From NCBI RefSeq assembly GCF_006439395.2, contig NZ_CP083950.1, forward strand, positions 1,550,001 to 1,614,000: a DNA stretch of 64,000 bases, written 5' to 3'. Of the stretch, positions 52,726-64,000 are shown in pieces; the first letter of the stretch is position 1, and each line of letters starts with the position of its first letter. Below the pieces are notes generated by a model. The model had not been told where the DNA came from. It ran no database searches and was given only the letters and a program-made list of their open reading frames with translations. The DNA comes from Mesorhizobium sp. B4-1-4. GTDB lineage: Bacteria > Pseudomonadota > Alphaproteobacteria > Rhizobiales > Rhizobiaceae. Made by a program: the position numbers and the translations under genes.

Positions 52726-53186
52726 CTGGGTGTGGCGGATTTCAGCGCGCGCCGCAAGATACGGTCGAGCTCGCCAAGGAACCGGGACCGATCCTGGGGC
52801 GCAAAGCTTGCATTGTAGCCCTTGCTTTCGCCTGTCTCGCGCAAATGCTGCTTGAGGTCGCGCATGGCCACCGCCATGCCGATCGTTTCCGGCGTGAAGG
52901 GACGTCCGGTGGGCCCAAGCACATGCGCACCAAGCGCTACCGAGCGGGCGGCGAGCGGAATATCCGCTGTCACGATATCATTGGGCTTGGCGTTCTCGAC
53001 GATCCAGTCATCGGCGGCGTCGGCGCCTTTGGAGACGACGACGTTGCGGATCATCGGGTCGCGCGATGGACGCAGACCGCCATTGGAGACATGGGTGACG
53101 ACGATGCCATGGCGGTCGGCGACTTTCTCGATCTCGGCCTTGACCGGGCATGCGTCGGCATCGACGTAGATGGCGGGTGCGGACAT
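52722..53186 (-). CDS. YaiI/YqxD (DUF188) family protein
   Basis: A small PIN-like fold protein of 154 aa: MSAPAIYVDADACPVKAEIEKVA, VTHVSNGG, ADDWIVENAKPNDIVTADIPLAARSVALGAHVLGPTGRPF and MRDLKQHLRETG. The conserved Asp residues (DADACP, TADIPLA) resemble a nuclease active site, but no activity is established. The C-terminus ends inside the palindromic repeat at 52661-52725. It is downstream of gfa on the same strand. Confidence 0.9.
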   Translation of the reverse strand: MSAPAIYVDADACPVKAEIEKVADRHGIVVTHVSNGGLRPSRDPMIRNVVVSKGADAADDWIVENAKPNDIVTADIPLAARSVALGAHVLGPTGRPFTPETIGMAVAMRDLKQHLRETGESKGYNASFAPQDRSRFLGELDRILRRALKSATPS

Positions 53187-53246
53187 TGTCTCTCCAGGAC
53201 GTGCGGGGCCGGAAACATATCCGGCCCCGCACGGAATTTCACAGAA

Positions 53247-53816
53247 TCATGCCGGCAGGGCGCCAGACCTCTTGGCCGTCCAGGTGGCCATGTAGTCCAT
53301 CAGCCCGGGATTGAGGCAATCATAGGGTTCGAGCCCGATCGACTTCAGTTGGCCGCGAATGCCGTCCATACGACCCGGATCGACACCGGATTCGATGATC
53401 GAGGAGACAAAGGCGGTGAAGCCCGGCGGCGACCAGCCATCCTCCTCGAAGCGCTCGGGGTGGATGAAGGTCAGGCCCTTGAACGGATGATCGCGCTCGA
53501 CCGGCCCGTGCATGTGGACACCGCAGCCGGTGCAGGCATGGCGCTGGATGAGCGCTGCCGGGTCGACCACCTTGAGCTTGTCGCCGTTCTCGGTGACGGT
53601 GACATCGCCAGTGCCGGCAACCGCGACCACCGAGAATACGGCGCCTTCGGGCTTCCAGCATTTGGTGCAGCCGCAAGCATGATTGTGCGCGATCTGGCCC
53701 TTGACCTTCACCTTCACCGGATTGCTGGTGCAAAGGCAGACCAGCGTGCCGCCGGCAAAGCTCGCACTTTCCTTGGGCAGCCCATTGTCGATTTTCGGAT
53801 GCAGTTTCTCCGCCAT
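53247..53816 (-). CDS. gfa: S-(hydroxymethyl)glutathione synthase (glutathione-dependent formaldehyde-activating enzyme)
   Basis: It accelerates the adduct formation of formaldehyde with glutathione. The zinc-binding cysteines appear in [27 protein letters not shown] and [14 protein letters not shown], in the usual Gfa arrangement; the C-terminal [19 protein letters not shown] is also typical. Length is 189 aa. It follows adhC by about 65 bases on the same strand, so the two form a formaldehyde detoxification unit. Confidence 0.95.
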   Translation of the reverse strand: MAEKLHPKIDNGLPKESASFAGGTLVCLCTSNPVKVKVKGQIAHNHACGCTKCWKPEGAVFSVVAVAGTGDVTVTENGDKLKVVDPAALIQRHACTGCGVHMHGPVERDHPFKGLTFIHPERFEEDGWSPPGFTAFVSSIIESGVDPGRMDGIRGQLKSIGLEPYDCLNPGLMDYMATWTAKRSGALPA

Positions 53817-53881
53817 TTCTTCTCCTCCCAGGTTTCGCCACAGAGGTCGCTGGCCGGTTGGCTGGCGGCGTGTGACTGTCT

Positions 53882-55009
<1,128 letters not shown>

Positions 55010-55205
55010 CAGGCAATTCCTCCAAAGGCGATTTTTGCGCACGCTTTCAGGTTTTGCCTCGACGATCAACTGCTAGCTGGTTGCACACTTGGGCCAGCAC
55101 GCGGAATTTTATTCCCTAACCGATTGAAAAGCAGCGATTGACCCACCCGGCTTGACCGCGCCAGCACAGGTCATAAAAGGAACGGCCTACCCGAGGGATG
55201 CCAGC

Positions 55206-57218
<2,013 letters not shown>

Positions 57219-57345
57219 GAGACTGAGGCGAGCCGGGCAGGGATGGCGAAGCCTGTGGTTGACGGTCGTTTGTGCTGGACTGGTATCGCCGGGTCCCGGA
57301 CAATACATCTCCATCGACTCAAGTTTACGGGCAGCGCGAGAAACC

Positions 57346-60300
57346 ATGGCGGATGAAAGACTTCCACGCGATCCCCTGAAGCGTGAAGCCGTGATCGCGG
57401 CCATGCCGCCGAAGGCGCCCGTGCGGCCATTCGTTCATTTGCGCGTGCATTCGGCCTATTCGCTGCTCGAGGGCGCGCTTCAGCTTGGTAAGATCGTCGG
57501 CCATGCTCTGAAAGACGAAGCCCCGGCAATTGCCGTCACCGACACCAACAATCTTTTCGGCGCGCTGGAGTTCGCGCAGAAGGCGGTCAAGGACGGCATC
57601 CAGCCGATCATCGGCTGCCAGATCGCGCTCGCCTTTTCCGGCGAAAACAGCGACGGCCAGCGCGACCGCCGGCGGCAGGGCCCGGAGATGCGGCCGGTCG
57701 TCCTGATCGCGGCGACCGAAGCCGGATATTCCAATCTGGTCAGGCTTGTCAGCCGCGTCTACCTGGAAACGCCACCCGGCGAAGCCGTGCACCTGACCAC
57801 CGGGATGCTGGAGGGGCAGGCTGATGGGCTGATCTGCCTCAGTGGCGGACCACGCGGCCCGATCGGCAGCGCCTTGAAGGAAGATCGCCCCGATCTTGCC
57901 GAGACGCGGCTTTTGACGCTCAAGGCGATGTTCGGCGACCGCCTCTATGTCGAACTGGAACGGGTTGCCGGCTACGACCGGATGATCGAACATTCGACGA
58001 TCGATCTCGCCTATGCGCACGAGCTTCCCCTTGTCGCCACCAACGAGGCGTTTTTCTCATCGCGCGACGATTATGAGGCACATGACGCGCTGATTGCCAT
58101 TGCCGAGGGCTCCGTCGTCGCCGTCGACACCCGCCGCCGGCTGTCGCCGGACAATTTCCTGCGCAGCCAGGCGGATATGGCGCAATTGTTCGCCGATCTG
58201 CCGGAAGCGATCGACAACACGGTCGAAATCGCGCTGCGCTGCTCTTACTACCCAAAAAACCGCAGCCCGATCCTGCCGCGCTTCACGGGCGGCGACAGCG
58301 CCGACAAGGACGCGGCCGAAAAGGCCGAGGCCGCGGAACTGGCCCGCCAGGCACGCGAAGGACTAGACGCCAGGCTCGCGCTGCATGGCCCGACCCCGGG
58401 CTATACGGTCGAGCAGTATCGGGAGCGGCTGGAATTCGAGCTCGGCATCATCGAGAAGATGAAGTTCCCCGGCTACTTCCTCATCGTTGCCGACTTCATC
58501 AAATGGGCCAAGGCGCAAGGCATTCCGGTCGGGCCGGGGCGCGGCTCGGGCGCCGGCTCGCTGGTTGCCTATTCCACCACCATCACCGACATCGATCCGC
58601 TGCGTTTCTCCTTGCTGTTCGAGCGCTTCCTCAATCCGGACCGCGTCTCGATGCCCGACTTCGACATTGATTTCTGCCAGGACCGCCGCGAAGAGGTGAT
58701 CCGCTATGTCCAGCAGAAATATGGCCGCGACCAGGTCGGCCAGATCATCACCTTCGGTACGCTGCAGGCCCGGGCCGTGTTGCGCGATGTCGGCCGCGTG
58801 TTGCAGATGCCCTACGGCCAGGTCGACAAGCTATCCAAGATGGTGCCGCAGAACCCGGCCAATCCGGTCAAGCTCGCCGACGCCATCGCCAACGAGCCGC
58901 GCTTTGCCGAGGAAGCCGAAAAGGAGCCGATCGTCCAGACGCTGCTCGACATGGCGCAGAAGCTGGAAGGGCTCTATCGCCACGCCTCGACGCACGCCGC
59001 CGGCATCGTCATCGGCGACCGTCCGCTGTCGGAACTGGTGCCGATGTACCGCGATCCGCGCTCGGACATGCCCGTCACCCAGTTCAACATGAAATATGTC
59101 GAGCAGGCCGGGCTGGTGAAGTTCGACTTCCTCGGCCTGAAAACGCTGACGGTGCTGGAGACGGCGGTGAAGCTGATCCGCCGCCGCGGCATCGACATCG
59201 ATCTGGCGACGATCCCGCTCGACGATCCAGAGACCTACGCCATGCTGTCGCGCGGCGAGGTGGTCGGCGTTTTCCAGGTTGAAAGTGCCGGCATGCGCAA
59301 GGCGCTGATCGGCATGCGGCCCGACTGCATCGAGGACATCATCGCGCTGGTCGCGCTCTACCGGCCGGGCCCGATGGAGAACATCCCGACCTACAACGCC
59401 AGAAAGCATGGCGAGGAGGAGATGGCGTCTATCCATCCCAAGATCGACCATCTGGTGAAGGAGACACAAGGCGTCATCGTCTATCAGGAACAGGTGATGC
59501 AGATCGCGCAGGAGTTGTCGGGCTATTCGCTTGGCGAGGCCGACCTTCTGCGCCGCGCCATGGGCAAGAAGATCCGTGCCGAGATGGACAAGCAGCGCGA
59601 GCGCTTCGTCTCGGGTGCTGTCGAGCGCGGCGTCAGCAAGCCGCAGGCCGACTTCATTTTCGATCTGCTGGCCAAGTTCGCCGACTATGGTTTCAACAAG
59701 TCGCACGCCGCCGCCTATGCCGTGGTCTCCTATCAGACGGCCTATCTCAAGGCGCACTATCCGGTCGAGTTCCTGGCGGCGTCGATGACGCTCGACATGG
59801 GCAATACCGACAAGCTGGCCGACTTCCGCCAGGATGCGCTGCGTCTCGGCATCGAGGTGCTGGCGCCGTCGGTGATGACGAGTTTTCGTCCCTTCGAGGT
59901 CGGCGAGAACCGCATCTATTATTCGATGGCGGCGCTCAAGGGCGTCGGCGACGCGGCAGTCGAACATATCGTTGCCGTGCGAGGTGAAAAGCCGTTCAAG
60001 AACCTTGCCGATTTCTGCGAACGGGTCGACCCGAAGATCGTCGGCAAGCGCGTCTTCGAAAGCCTGATCATGGCCGGCGCGCTCGACTGCTTCGGCCACG
60101 ACCGCGCCCAAATGATGGCTGGCGTCGAACGGATGATGGGCCTGGCATCACTTGCCCAGCAGAACGCCGTTTCCGGCCAGGCCGATATTTTCGGCGCCTC
60201 GCTGGGCGCGCAGTCGCAGGCGCTCCACCTGCCGGCAACGGATCCGTGGCTTGCCGCCGACCGGCTGCACCGCGAATTCCAGGTCGTCGGCTTCTATCTC

Positions 60301-60873
60301 TCGGCTCATCCGCTCGACGAGTACAAGGCGGCGCTGCAGAAGATGCGGGTGCAGACCTGGGGCGAGTTCTCGGCCGCCGTCAAGCGGGGCGCCACCGCCG
60401 GCCGGCTTGCCGGCACGGTGACGACCAAGCAGGAGCGCAAGACGCGCACCGGCAACAAGATGGGCGTGGTGCAGTTCTCCGACACGTCGGGGCAGTACGA
60501 GGCCGTGCTGTTTTCGGAAGGATTGGCCCAGTTTCGCGACTTCCTGGAGCCCGGCCGCTCCGTCGTCATCCAGGTCGCCGCCGAGGACAGGCCCGAGGGC
60601 GTCAATTTGCGCATCAATTCCGTACAATCGCTGGAGGACGAGGCAAGCCGCATCCAGAAGGCGCTGCGCATTTTCGTCAGGAACGAAGGACCGGCCTCGA
60701 TGATCCAGTCCCAACTCACCCAGCGCGGCGAAAGCCAGGTCAGCATTATCGTGATCAAGGAAGAGGCGCAGGGCGAGGTCGAGATAGCCTTGCAGGGCGG
60801 CTACCGCGTCTCGCCACAGATCGCTTCGGCGATGCGCGCGGTGCCGGGCGTGGTCGAAGTGGAACTGGTGTGA
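57346..60873 (+). CDS. dnaE: DNA polymerase III subunit alpha
   Basis: The replicative polymerase chain, 1175 aa from ATG 57346 (MADERLPRDPLK). The PHP domain begins FVHLRVHSAYSLLEGALQ; the polymerase core has PVGPGRGSGAGSLVAYSTTITDIDP and MPDFDIDFCQDRREEVI with the catalytic Asp residues, then FDFLGLKTLTVLE, ALYRPGPMENIPTY and the C-terminal OB domain (TAGRLAGTVTTKQERKTRTG). The N-terminal frame is open to 57259 without a better start. The length and motif set fit DnaE1 rather than the ImuC/DnaE2 type. Confidence 0.97.
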   Translation: MADERLPRDPLKREAVIAAMPPKAPVRPFVHLRVHSAYSLLEGALQLGKIVGHALKDEAPAIAVTDTNNLFGALEFAQKAVKDGIQPIIGCQIALAFSGENSDGQRDRRRQGPEMRPVVLIAATEAGYSNLVRLVSRVYLETPPGEAVHLTTGMLEGQADGLICLSGGPRGPIGSALKEDRPDLAETRLLTLKAMFGDRLYVELERVAGYDRMIEHSTIDLAYAHELPLVATNEAFFSSRDDYEAHDALIAIAEGSVVAVDTRRRLSPDNFLRSQADMAQLFADLPEAIDNTVEIALRCSYYPKNRSPILPRFTGGDSADKDAAEKAEAAELARQAREGLDARLALHGPTPGYTVEQYRERLEFELGIIEKMKFPGYFLIVADFIKWAKAQGIPVGPGRGSGAGSLVAYSTTITDIDPLRFSLLFERFLNPDRVSMPDFDIDFCQDRREEVIRYVQQKYGRDQVGQIITFGTLQARAVLRDVGRVLQMPYGQVDKLSKMVPQNPANPVKLADAIANEPRFAEEAEKEPIVQTLLDMAQKLEGLYRHASTHAAGIVIGDRPLSELVPMYRDPRSDMPVTQFNMKYVEQAGLVKFDFLGLKTLTVLETAVKLIRRRGIDIDLATIPLDDPETYAMLSRGEVVGVFQVESAGMRKALIGMRPDCIEDIIALVALYRPGPMENIPTYNARKHGEEEMASIHPKIDHLVKETQGVIVYQEQVMQIAQELSGYSLGEADLLRRAMGKKIRAEMDKQRERFVSGAVERGVSKPQADFIFDLLAKFADYGFNKSHAAAYAVVSYQTAYLKAHYPVEFLAASMTLDMGNTDKLADFRQDALRLGIEVLAPSVMTSFRPFEVGENRIYYSMAALKGVGDAAVEHIVAVRGEKPFKNLADFCERVDPKIVGKRVFESLIMAGALDCFGHDRAQMMAGVERMMGLASLAQQNAVSGQADIFGASLGAQSQALHLPATDPWLAADRLHREFQVVGFYLSAHPLDEYKAALQKMRVQTWGEFSAAVKRGATAGRLAGTVTTKQERKTRTGNKMGVVQFSDTSGQYEAVLFSEGLAQFRDFLEPGRSVVIQVAAEDRPEGVNLRINSVQSLEDEASRIQKALRIFVRNEGPASMIQSQLTQRGESQVSIIVIKEEAQGEVEIALQGGYRVSPQIASAMRAVPGVVEVELV

Positions 60874-60969
60874 TCGCCGCCTTTGCCAGGCGGCCACCCA
60901 TCGGGCGGCATCCGCCGCTTATATCACAGTGATCGGTAAGAAGGCCGCGGACAAGTTCCACTGATCGGC

Positions 60970-61851
60970 CTACGATGCCGCCACTTCAGCCGGCTGTATC
61001 GGTTTGCGCTGCAGATTGAGCAGGTTTCCCATCAGGATGAGCAGCGCACCGCCCGCGGTGAAGGCGTCGATCTGCTCGCTATAGAGCAGCCAGCCAACCA
61101 GTGCCGACAAGGGGACGCGCAGGAAATCCATGGGCGAAATGACGGTGGCGTCGGCGTAAGTGAGCGCGCGGGCCATGCAGAAATGCGACGACATGCCGGT
61201 GAAAGCGATCAGCAGGATCCATGGCCAGAGTTCGAGCTGTGGAGTGCGCCACACGTAAAGCGCCGGGAGGAAGCCGAGCACCGACTGGATGATCAGCATC
61301 CAGAAAATGATGCGCACGACACTGTCCGTGCGCGTCAGGGATTTGACGAGAACCAGCGAGACGCCGAAACAGACCGCGGCTCCCAGCACGACCAGATGCC
61401 CCGGATCGATGGCGTCGACACCGGGACGGACGATGATCACCACGCCGATCAGCCCCAGCACGACCGCCGCAAGCTTGGGGCGGTTCAGCCTTTCGCCAAG
61501 GAAGGTCACGGCCAGGATTGCCGTCCAGATCGGCGTCGTGAATTCGATCGAGATCAGCACCGCCAGCGGGATCAGCGTCAGCGCGTAGAGCCACGCCGCC
61601 TGACCGCTGTAGTGGACGACATTGCGGGCGATATGGGCGAGGGGACGCTGCGTGCGCATTGCCGCAAATCCGCCTGTCGTCATCACCAGCGGCAACAGGA
61701 TGAAAAAGCCGATCACCGAACGCAGTTCCAGCACCTGGAAGACGTTGAGCTCGGCTGTCGTGGCGCGGCCGGCGACCGACATCGCCAGGAACGAGGCAAT
61801 CGACAGCGCCATCCAGAACGCAGCCTTGGGGATCGAAGGGGTGGGTGCCAT
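60970..61851 (-). CDS. EamA-family (DMT) transporter, 293 aa
   Basis: Ten hydrophobic helices in two EamA repeats, such as VLELRSVIGFFILLPLVMTT, LIPLAVLISIEFTTPIWTAILAVTFLGERLN and VVLGAAVCFGVSLVLVK, identify a drug/metabolite transporter. ATG 61851 (MAPTPSIPKAAFWMAL) is the start of the family; the open frame goes on to 62298 over the antisense of the next gene. The substrate is unknown. It is convergent with dnaE and divergent from the secreted-protein gene at 62030. Confidence 0.9.
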   Translation of the reverse strand: MAPTPSIPKAAFWMALSIASFLAMSVAGRATTAELNVFQVLELRSVIGFFILLPLVMTTGGFAAMRTQRPLAHIARNVVHYSGQAAWLYALTLIPLAVLISIEFTTPIWTAILAVTFLGERLNRPKLAAVVLGLIGVVIIVRPGVDAIDPGHLVVLGAAVCFGVSLVLVKSLTRTDSVVRIIFWMLIIQSVLGFLPALYVWRTPQLELWPWILLIAFTGMSSHFCMARALTYADATVISPMDFLRVPLSALVGWLLYSEQIDAFTAGGALLILMGNLLNLQRKPIQPAEVAAS

Positions 61852-61954
61852 GTCAGCTATCTCGCAGGCGGTGGCTGACGGAGCAATCGCTAGCCGCCCC
61901 ATTCTTCTGGTCCAGTTGCGGTGGTGCCGGTCCGAAACGGTCGCGTCGCAGACG

Positions 61955-61979
61955 GAACTTGATGCCGGAAGGGGCGTTG
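61955..61979 (+). promoter_or_regulatory. EcfG-type (general stress response) promoter
   Basis: GGAAC (61955-61959), a 16-bp spacer and CGTT (61976-61979) match the EcfG consensus exactly, 50 bases ahead of the start of the secreted protein gene. The motif and spacing equal those at 13210-13234. Confidence 0.7.
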
Positions 61980-62029
61980 AGACGTGGGGTTCACCTGATG
62001 GATGACCACACCTGAGGAGGAGAGCTTCG

Positions 62030-62536
62030 ATGATGTCACCAGCGCGATTTGTGCTTTGTGGGTGCCTGCTGGTCGCTACCAATGCGGCATATGCGGACGA
62101 AGGCAAATTTCTCCAGTCCTTTAAGGGGAATTTCGCCGGCAAGGGGGCTGTCCAGGTGACGACAGAGGCACCGACCGTCAGCGTTTCCTGCACATTCAAA
62201 TCGGATTCGACATCATCCTCGTTGTCGCTCGACGGCAACTGCCGCGGGCTTATCCTGATGAGCCGCGCCATCAGCGCGCATCTGAAAACCAGTGGCACCA
62301 GATACAGCGGCGTCTATGTGGGATCGCGCACTGGTCCGGCGCAGCTCAACGGCAGCCGCTCCGGCAATGCGATCAACCTCGCTATCCGCTGGGCCAAGCC
62401 GGTCAATGGCAACAGCGTTTCGCAATTGACCGTGGAGAAAAAAGGCACCGACGGCATTCTGTTGACCGTCACCGACCACGATCCCAAAACCGGCAAGAAC
62501 GTGGTGACCAGTCGCATCGATCTGAAGCGCACCTGA
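62030..62536 (+). CDS. Secreted hypothetical protein, 168 aa
   Basis: ATG 62030 follows GAGGAGGAGAG, a strong ribosome binding site. The signal peptide (FVLCGCLLVATNAAYADEG, cleavage near AYA) leads to a mature beta-rich protein with two Cys (VSCTFKS, DGNCRGL) that could form a disulfide, and repeated strands such as YSGVYVGSRTGPAQLNGSRSGN. This suggests a small periplasmic beta-barrel or sandwich. The family was not recognised. The EcfG-type promoter upstream points to expression in stress or stationary phase. Confidence 0.7.
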   Translation: MMSPARFVLCGCLLVATNAAYADEGKFLQSFKGNFAGKGAVQVTTEAPTVSVSCTFKSDSTSSSLSLDGNCRGLILMSRAISAHLKTSGTRYSGVYVGSRTGPAQLNGSRSGNAINLAIRWAKPVNGNSVSQLTVEKKGTDGILLTVTDHDPKTGKNVVTSRIDLKRT

Positions 62537-62595
62537 CGGGTGCGTTGGATATTCAGGTGGTGTCTGACCTGAATCTCTATACATCATATGCAGCG

Positions 62596-63912
62596 TCAGT
62601 CCTCGAGCGGCTCCGGCGGGTGGGCATCGCGGCCCCTGCCGAATGTATAGCCGGTTTCCACCGCCTTGCGGCCAAACTTGTCGCGTAGCGCGTCGATGGC
62701 GCCTTCAGCCATGGCGCGCTTGCGCGACTGGAGGTCGACGAGGTCAGGCGGGTCGGCCTTGTCGTCGTCGGAAAGGTCGCTGACGCCGATGCCGAGCAGC
62801 CGGTATTTCGTGCCGTCCGCTTCCCTGCGCAAAAGGTCCACGCCGGTCGAAAAGATGCGGTCCGCGAGCCTTGTCGGGTCGCCGAGCTGGCGGTTGCGGG
62901 TGCGCAGTTTGAAATCCTGGGTCTTCAGTTTCAGCACCACGGTGCGGCCGGCGATGCCTGACTTTTTCAGCCGCGCCGAGACCTTTTCCGAAAGGCCCCT
63001 CAGCACCGAGACCAGTTCTTCCAGCGATGCGATGTCGGTGTCGAAGGTGGTTTCGGCCGATACGCTCTTGGCGTCCTGGTCAGGGTCGACGCGGCGGACG
63101 TCCTCTCCGCGCGAAAGCCGGTAGAGCCGGTCACCCATTGAACCATAGCGGCGCATCAAGTCGCCGCGCTCCATCCTTTGAAGCTGGCCAATGGTGCGGA
63201 TGCCGTCGCGCTCCAGCGTAGCGTTGAACGCCTTGCCGACTCCCCAGATCATGCTCACCGGCTGCGGCGCCAGGAAGCCAACCGCCTCGGCCTCTCCGAT
63301 GACGGAGAAGCCGCGCGGCTTGCGGAAATCCGACGCGATCTTGGCGAGGAACTTGCAGTAGGAGAGACCGGCCGAAACCGTGATGCCGATCTCCTTCTCG
63401 ACGGCCTGCGCAAAGCGCGCCAGCACCACCGCCGGCGGCAGACCGTGCAACCGCTCGGTGCCGGCGAGGTCGAGAAATGCCTCGTCGATCGACAGCGGCT
63501 CGACCAATGGCGTCAGCGCCTGCATCATGGCGCGCACTTCGCGGCCGACACGCACATATTTTTCCATGTTGGGCGGGATCACGACGGCCTCGGGGCAGGC
63601 CTCGAGCGCCTTGAACATCGGCATGGCGGAGCGCACGCCCCGGATGCGGGCAATGTAGCATGCGGTGGAGACCACCCCGCGCTTGCCGCCGCCTATGATC
63701 AGCGGCTTATCCTTGAGCGCCGGGTTGTCCCGCTTTTCGATCGCCGCGTAGAAGGCATCGCAGTCGATATGGGCCAGATGCAGCCGATAGAGCTCCGGAT
63801 GGCGGGCAAGACGGGGGCTGCCGCAGCCCTCGCAGCGGCGCGTTTCGCTGCGCTGAAACGTCAGGCAGTCACGACAAAAACCGTGATCAGGATTGTTGAC
63901 AGGGGCCGCCAT
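62596..63912 (-). CDS. dinB: DNA polymerase IV with an N-terminal zinc ribbon
   Basis: A Y-family translesion polymerase: [19 protein letters not shown] with the metal Asp residues, [38 protein letters not shown], then [21 protein letters not shown] and the little-finger domain. It has no classical C-terminal beta-clamp peptide that I can identify with certainty. Ahead of the polymerase lies an unusual ribbon, [20 protein letters not shown] (about residues 12-31), with two CxxC pairs. Length is 438 aa from ATG 63912; an upstream start at 63969 is less likely. It is divergent from the next gene. Confidence 0.93.
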   Translation of the reverse strand: MAAPVNNPDHGFCRDCLTFQRSETRRCEGCGSPRLARHPELYRLHLAHIDCDAFYAAIEKRDNPALKDKPLIIGGGKRGVVSTACYIARIRGVRSAMPMFKALEACPEAVVIPPNMEKYVRVGREVRAMMQALTPLVEPLSIDEAFLDLAGTERLHGLPPAVVLARFAQAVEKEIGITVSAGLSYCKFLAKIASDFRKPRGFSVIGEAEAVGFLAPQPVSMIWGVGKAFNATLERDGIRTIGQLQRMERGDLMRRYGSMGDRLYRLSRGEDVRRVDPDQDAKSVSAETTFDTDIASLEELVSVLRGLSEKVSARLKKSGIAGRTVVLKLKTQDFKLRTRNRQLGDPTRLADRIFSTGVDLLRREADGTKYRLLGIGVSDLSDDDKADPPDLVDLQSRKRAMAEGAIDALRDKFGRKAVETGYTFGRGRDAHPPEPLED

Positions 63913-63989
63913 TGCTGCGAACATAAAGAGAACAGAAGCAATGGTACGACAGTGCAGGGCCAGCGACAAGCTTGGCCTGGGGAGAACGT

Positions 63990-64000
63990 ATGAGCACGAT
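63990..64000 (+). CDS. Start of a gene cut by the window end
   Basis: ATG at 63990 is preceded by GGGGAGAACGT, a good ribosome binding site. Only MST and part of a fourth codon are visible, so the product is unknown. It is divergent from dinB. Confidence 0.4.

Overview
The window looks like a chromosome segment from a Mesorhizobium-type alphaproteobacterium (Hyphomicrobiales). This rests on protein content (class I PHA synthase, tad/cpa pilus genes, DUF2336 protein, propionyl-CoA carboxylase), GC-rich codon use, general-stress (EcfG-type) promoter motifs, and intergenic palindromes of the kind common in rhizobia. Species cannot be fixed from the sequence alone. Family assignments come from reading motifs; no database search was run.

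Layout. 1-6400 is accessory DNA ending at the 3' end of a tRNA-Glu gene. It holds the tail of a probable DNA methyltransferase-type protein, a frameshifted SMC/RecF-like ATPase, several small orphan genes, a decayed IS1-like transposase, a Rap1a-like secreted protein and a promoter with a regularly spaced array of imperfect dyads. From 6400 on the gene content is mostly core. 6730-17077 carries an M15A lipoprotein peptidase, phaC, a class I aminotransferase next to hom, two small stress-type membrane proteins behind an EcfG-like promoter, glpX and recJ. 17214-25135 carries a patatin-like esterase, hisI, folE, an IscU-like protein, yidD, a class D beta-lactamase, thrS and an acyltransferase. 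25213-34484 carries an exported protein, a nitroreductase/flavin reductase pair, a MaoC/CoA-lyase pair, a DUF2336 protein, a FUSC transporter and parE.

34713-43038 is a tad/cpa secretion and pilus assembly cluster (cpaB, cpaC, a small lipoprotein, cpaE, cpaF, tadB, tadC, a truncated gene, a TadD-like TPR lipoprotein) with no pilin or prepilin peptidase beside it. 43095-47395 is the glycine cleavage operon gcvTHP read leftward behind a tandem glycine riboswitch. 47932-50092 is an uncharacterised gene split by an IS630-family element. 50143-55009 carries a Tat-exported molybdoprotein with its cytochrome b, DUF1345, YaiI-like and formaldehyde detoxification (gfa-adhC) genes. 55206-63912 carries pccA, dnaE, a DMT transporter, a secreted protein behind a second EcfG-like promoter, and dinB.

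The least ordinary signals are: the dyad array at 5431-5543 with about 30-bp spacing; the IS630-split gene, whose two halves still read in one frame; two matched GGAAC-N16-CGTT promoters; and a set of palindromic repeats that share an AAAACCG core, two of which supply the stop codon of the neighbouring gene. I did not find a clear new multi-gene system. The frameshifted methylase-ATPase pair at the left edge is the best candidate for a (now damaged) defence module, and most of it lies outside the window.
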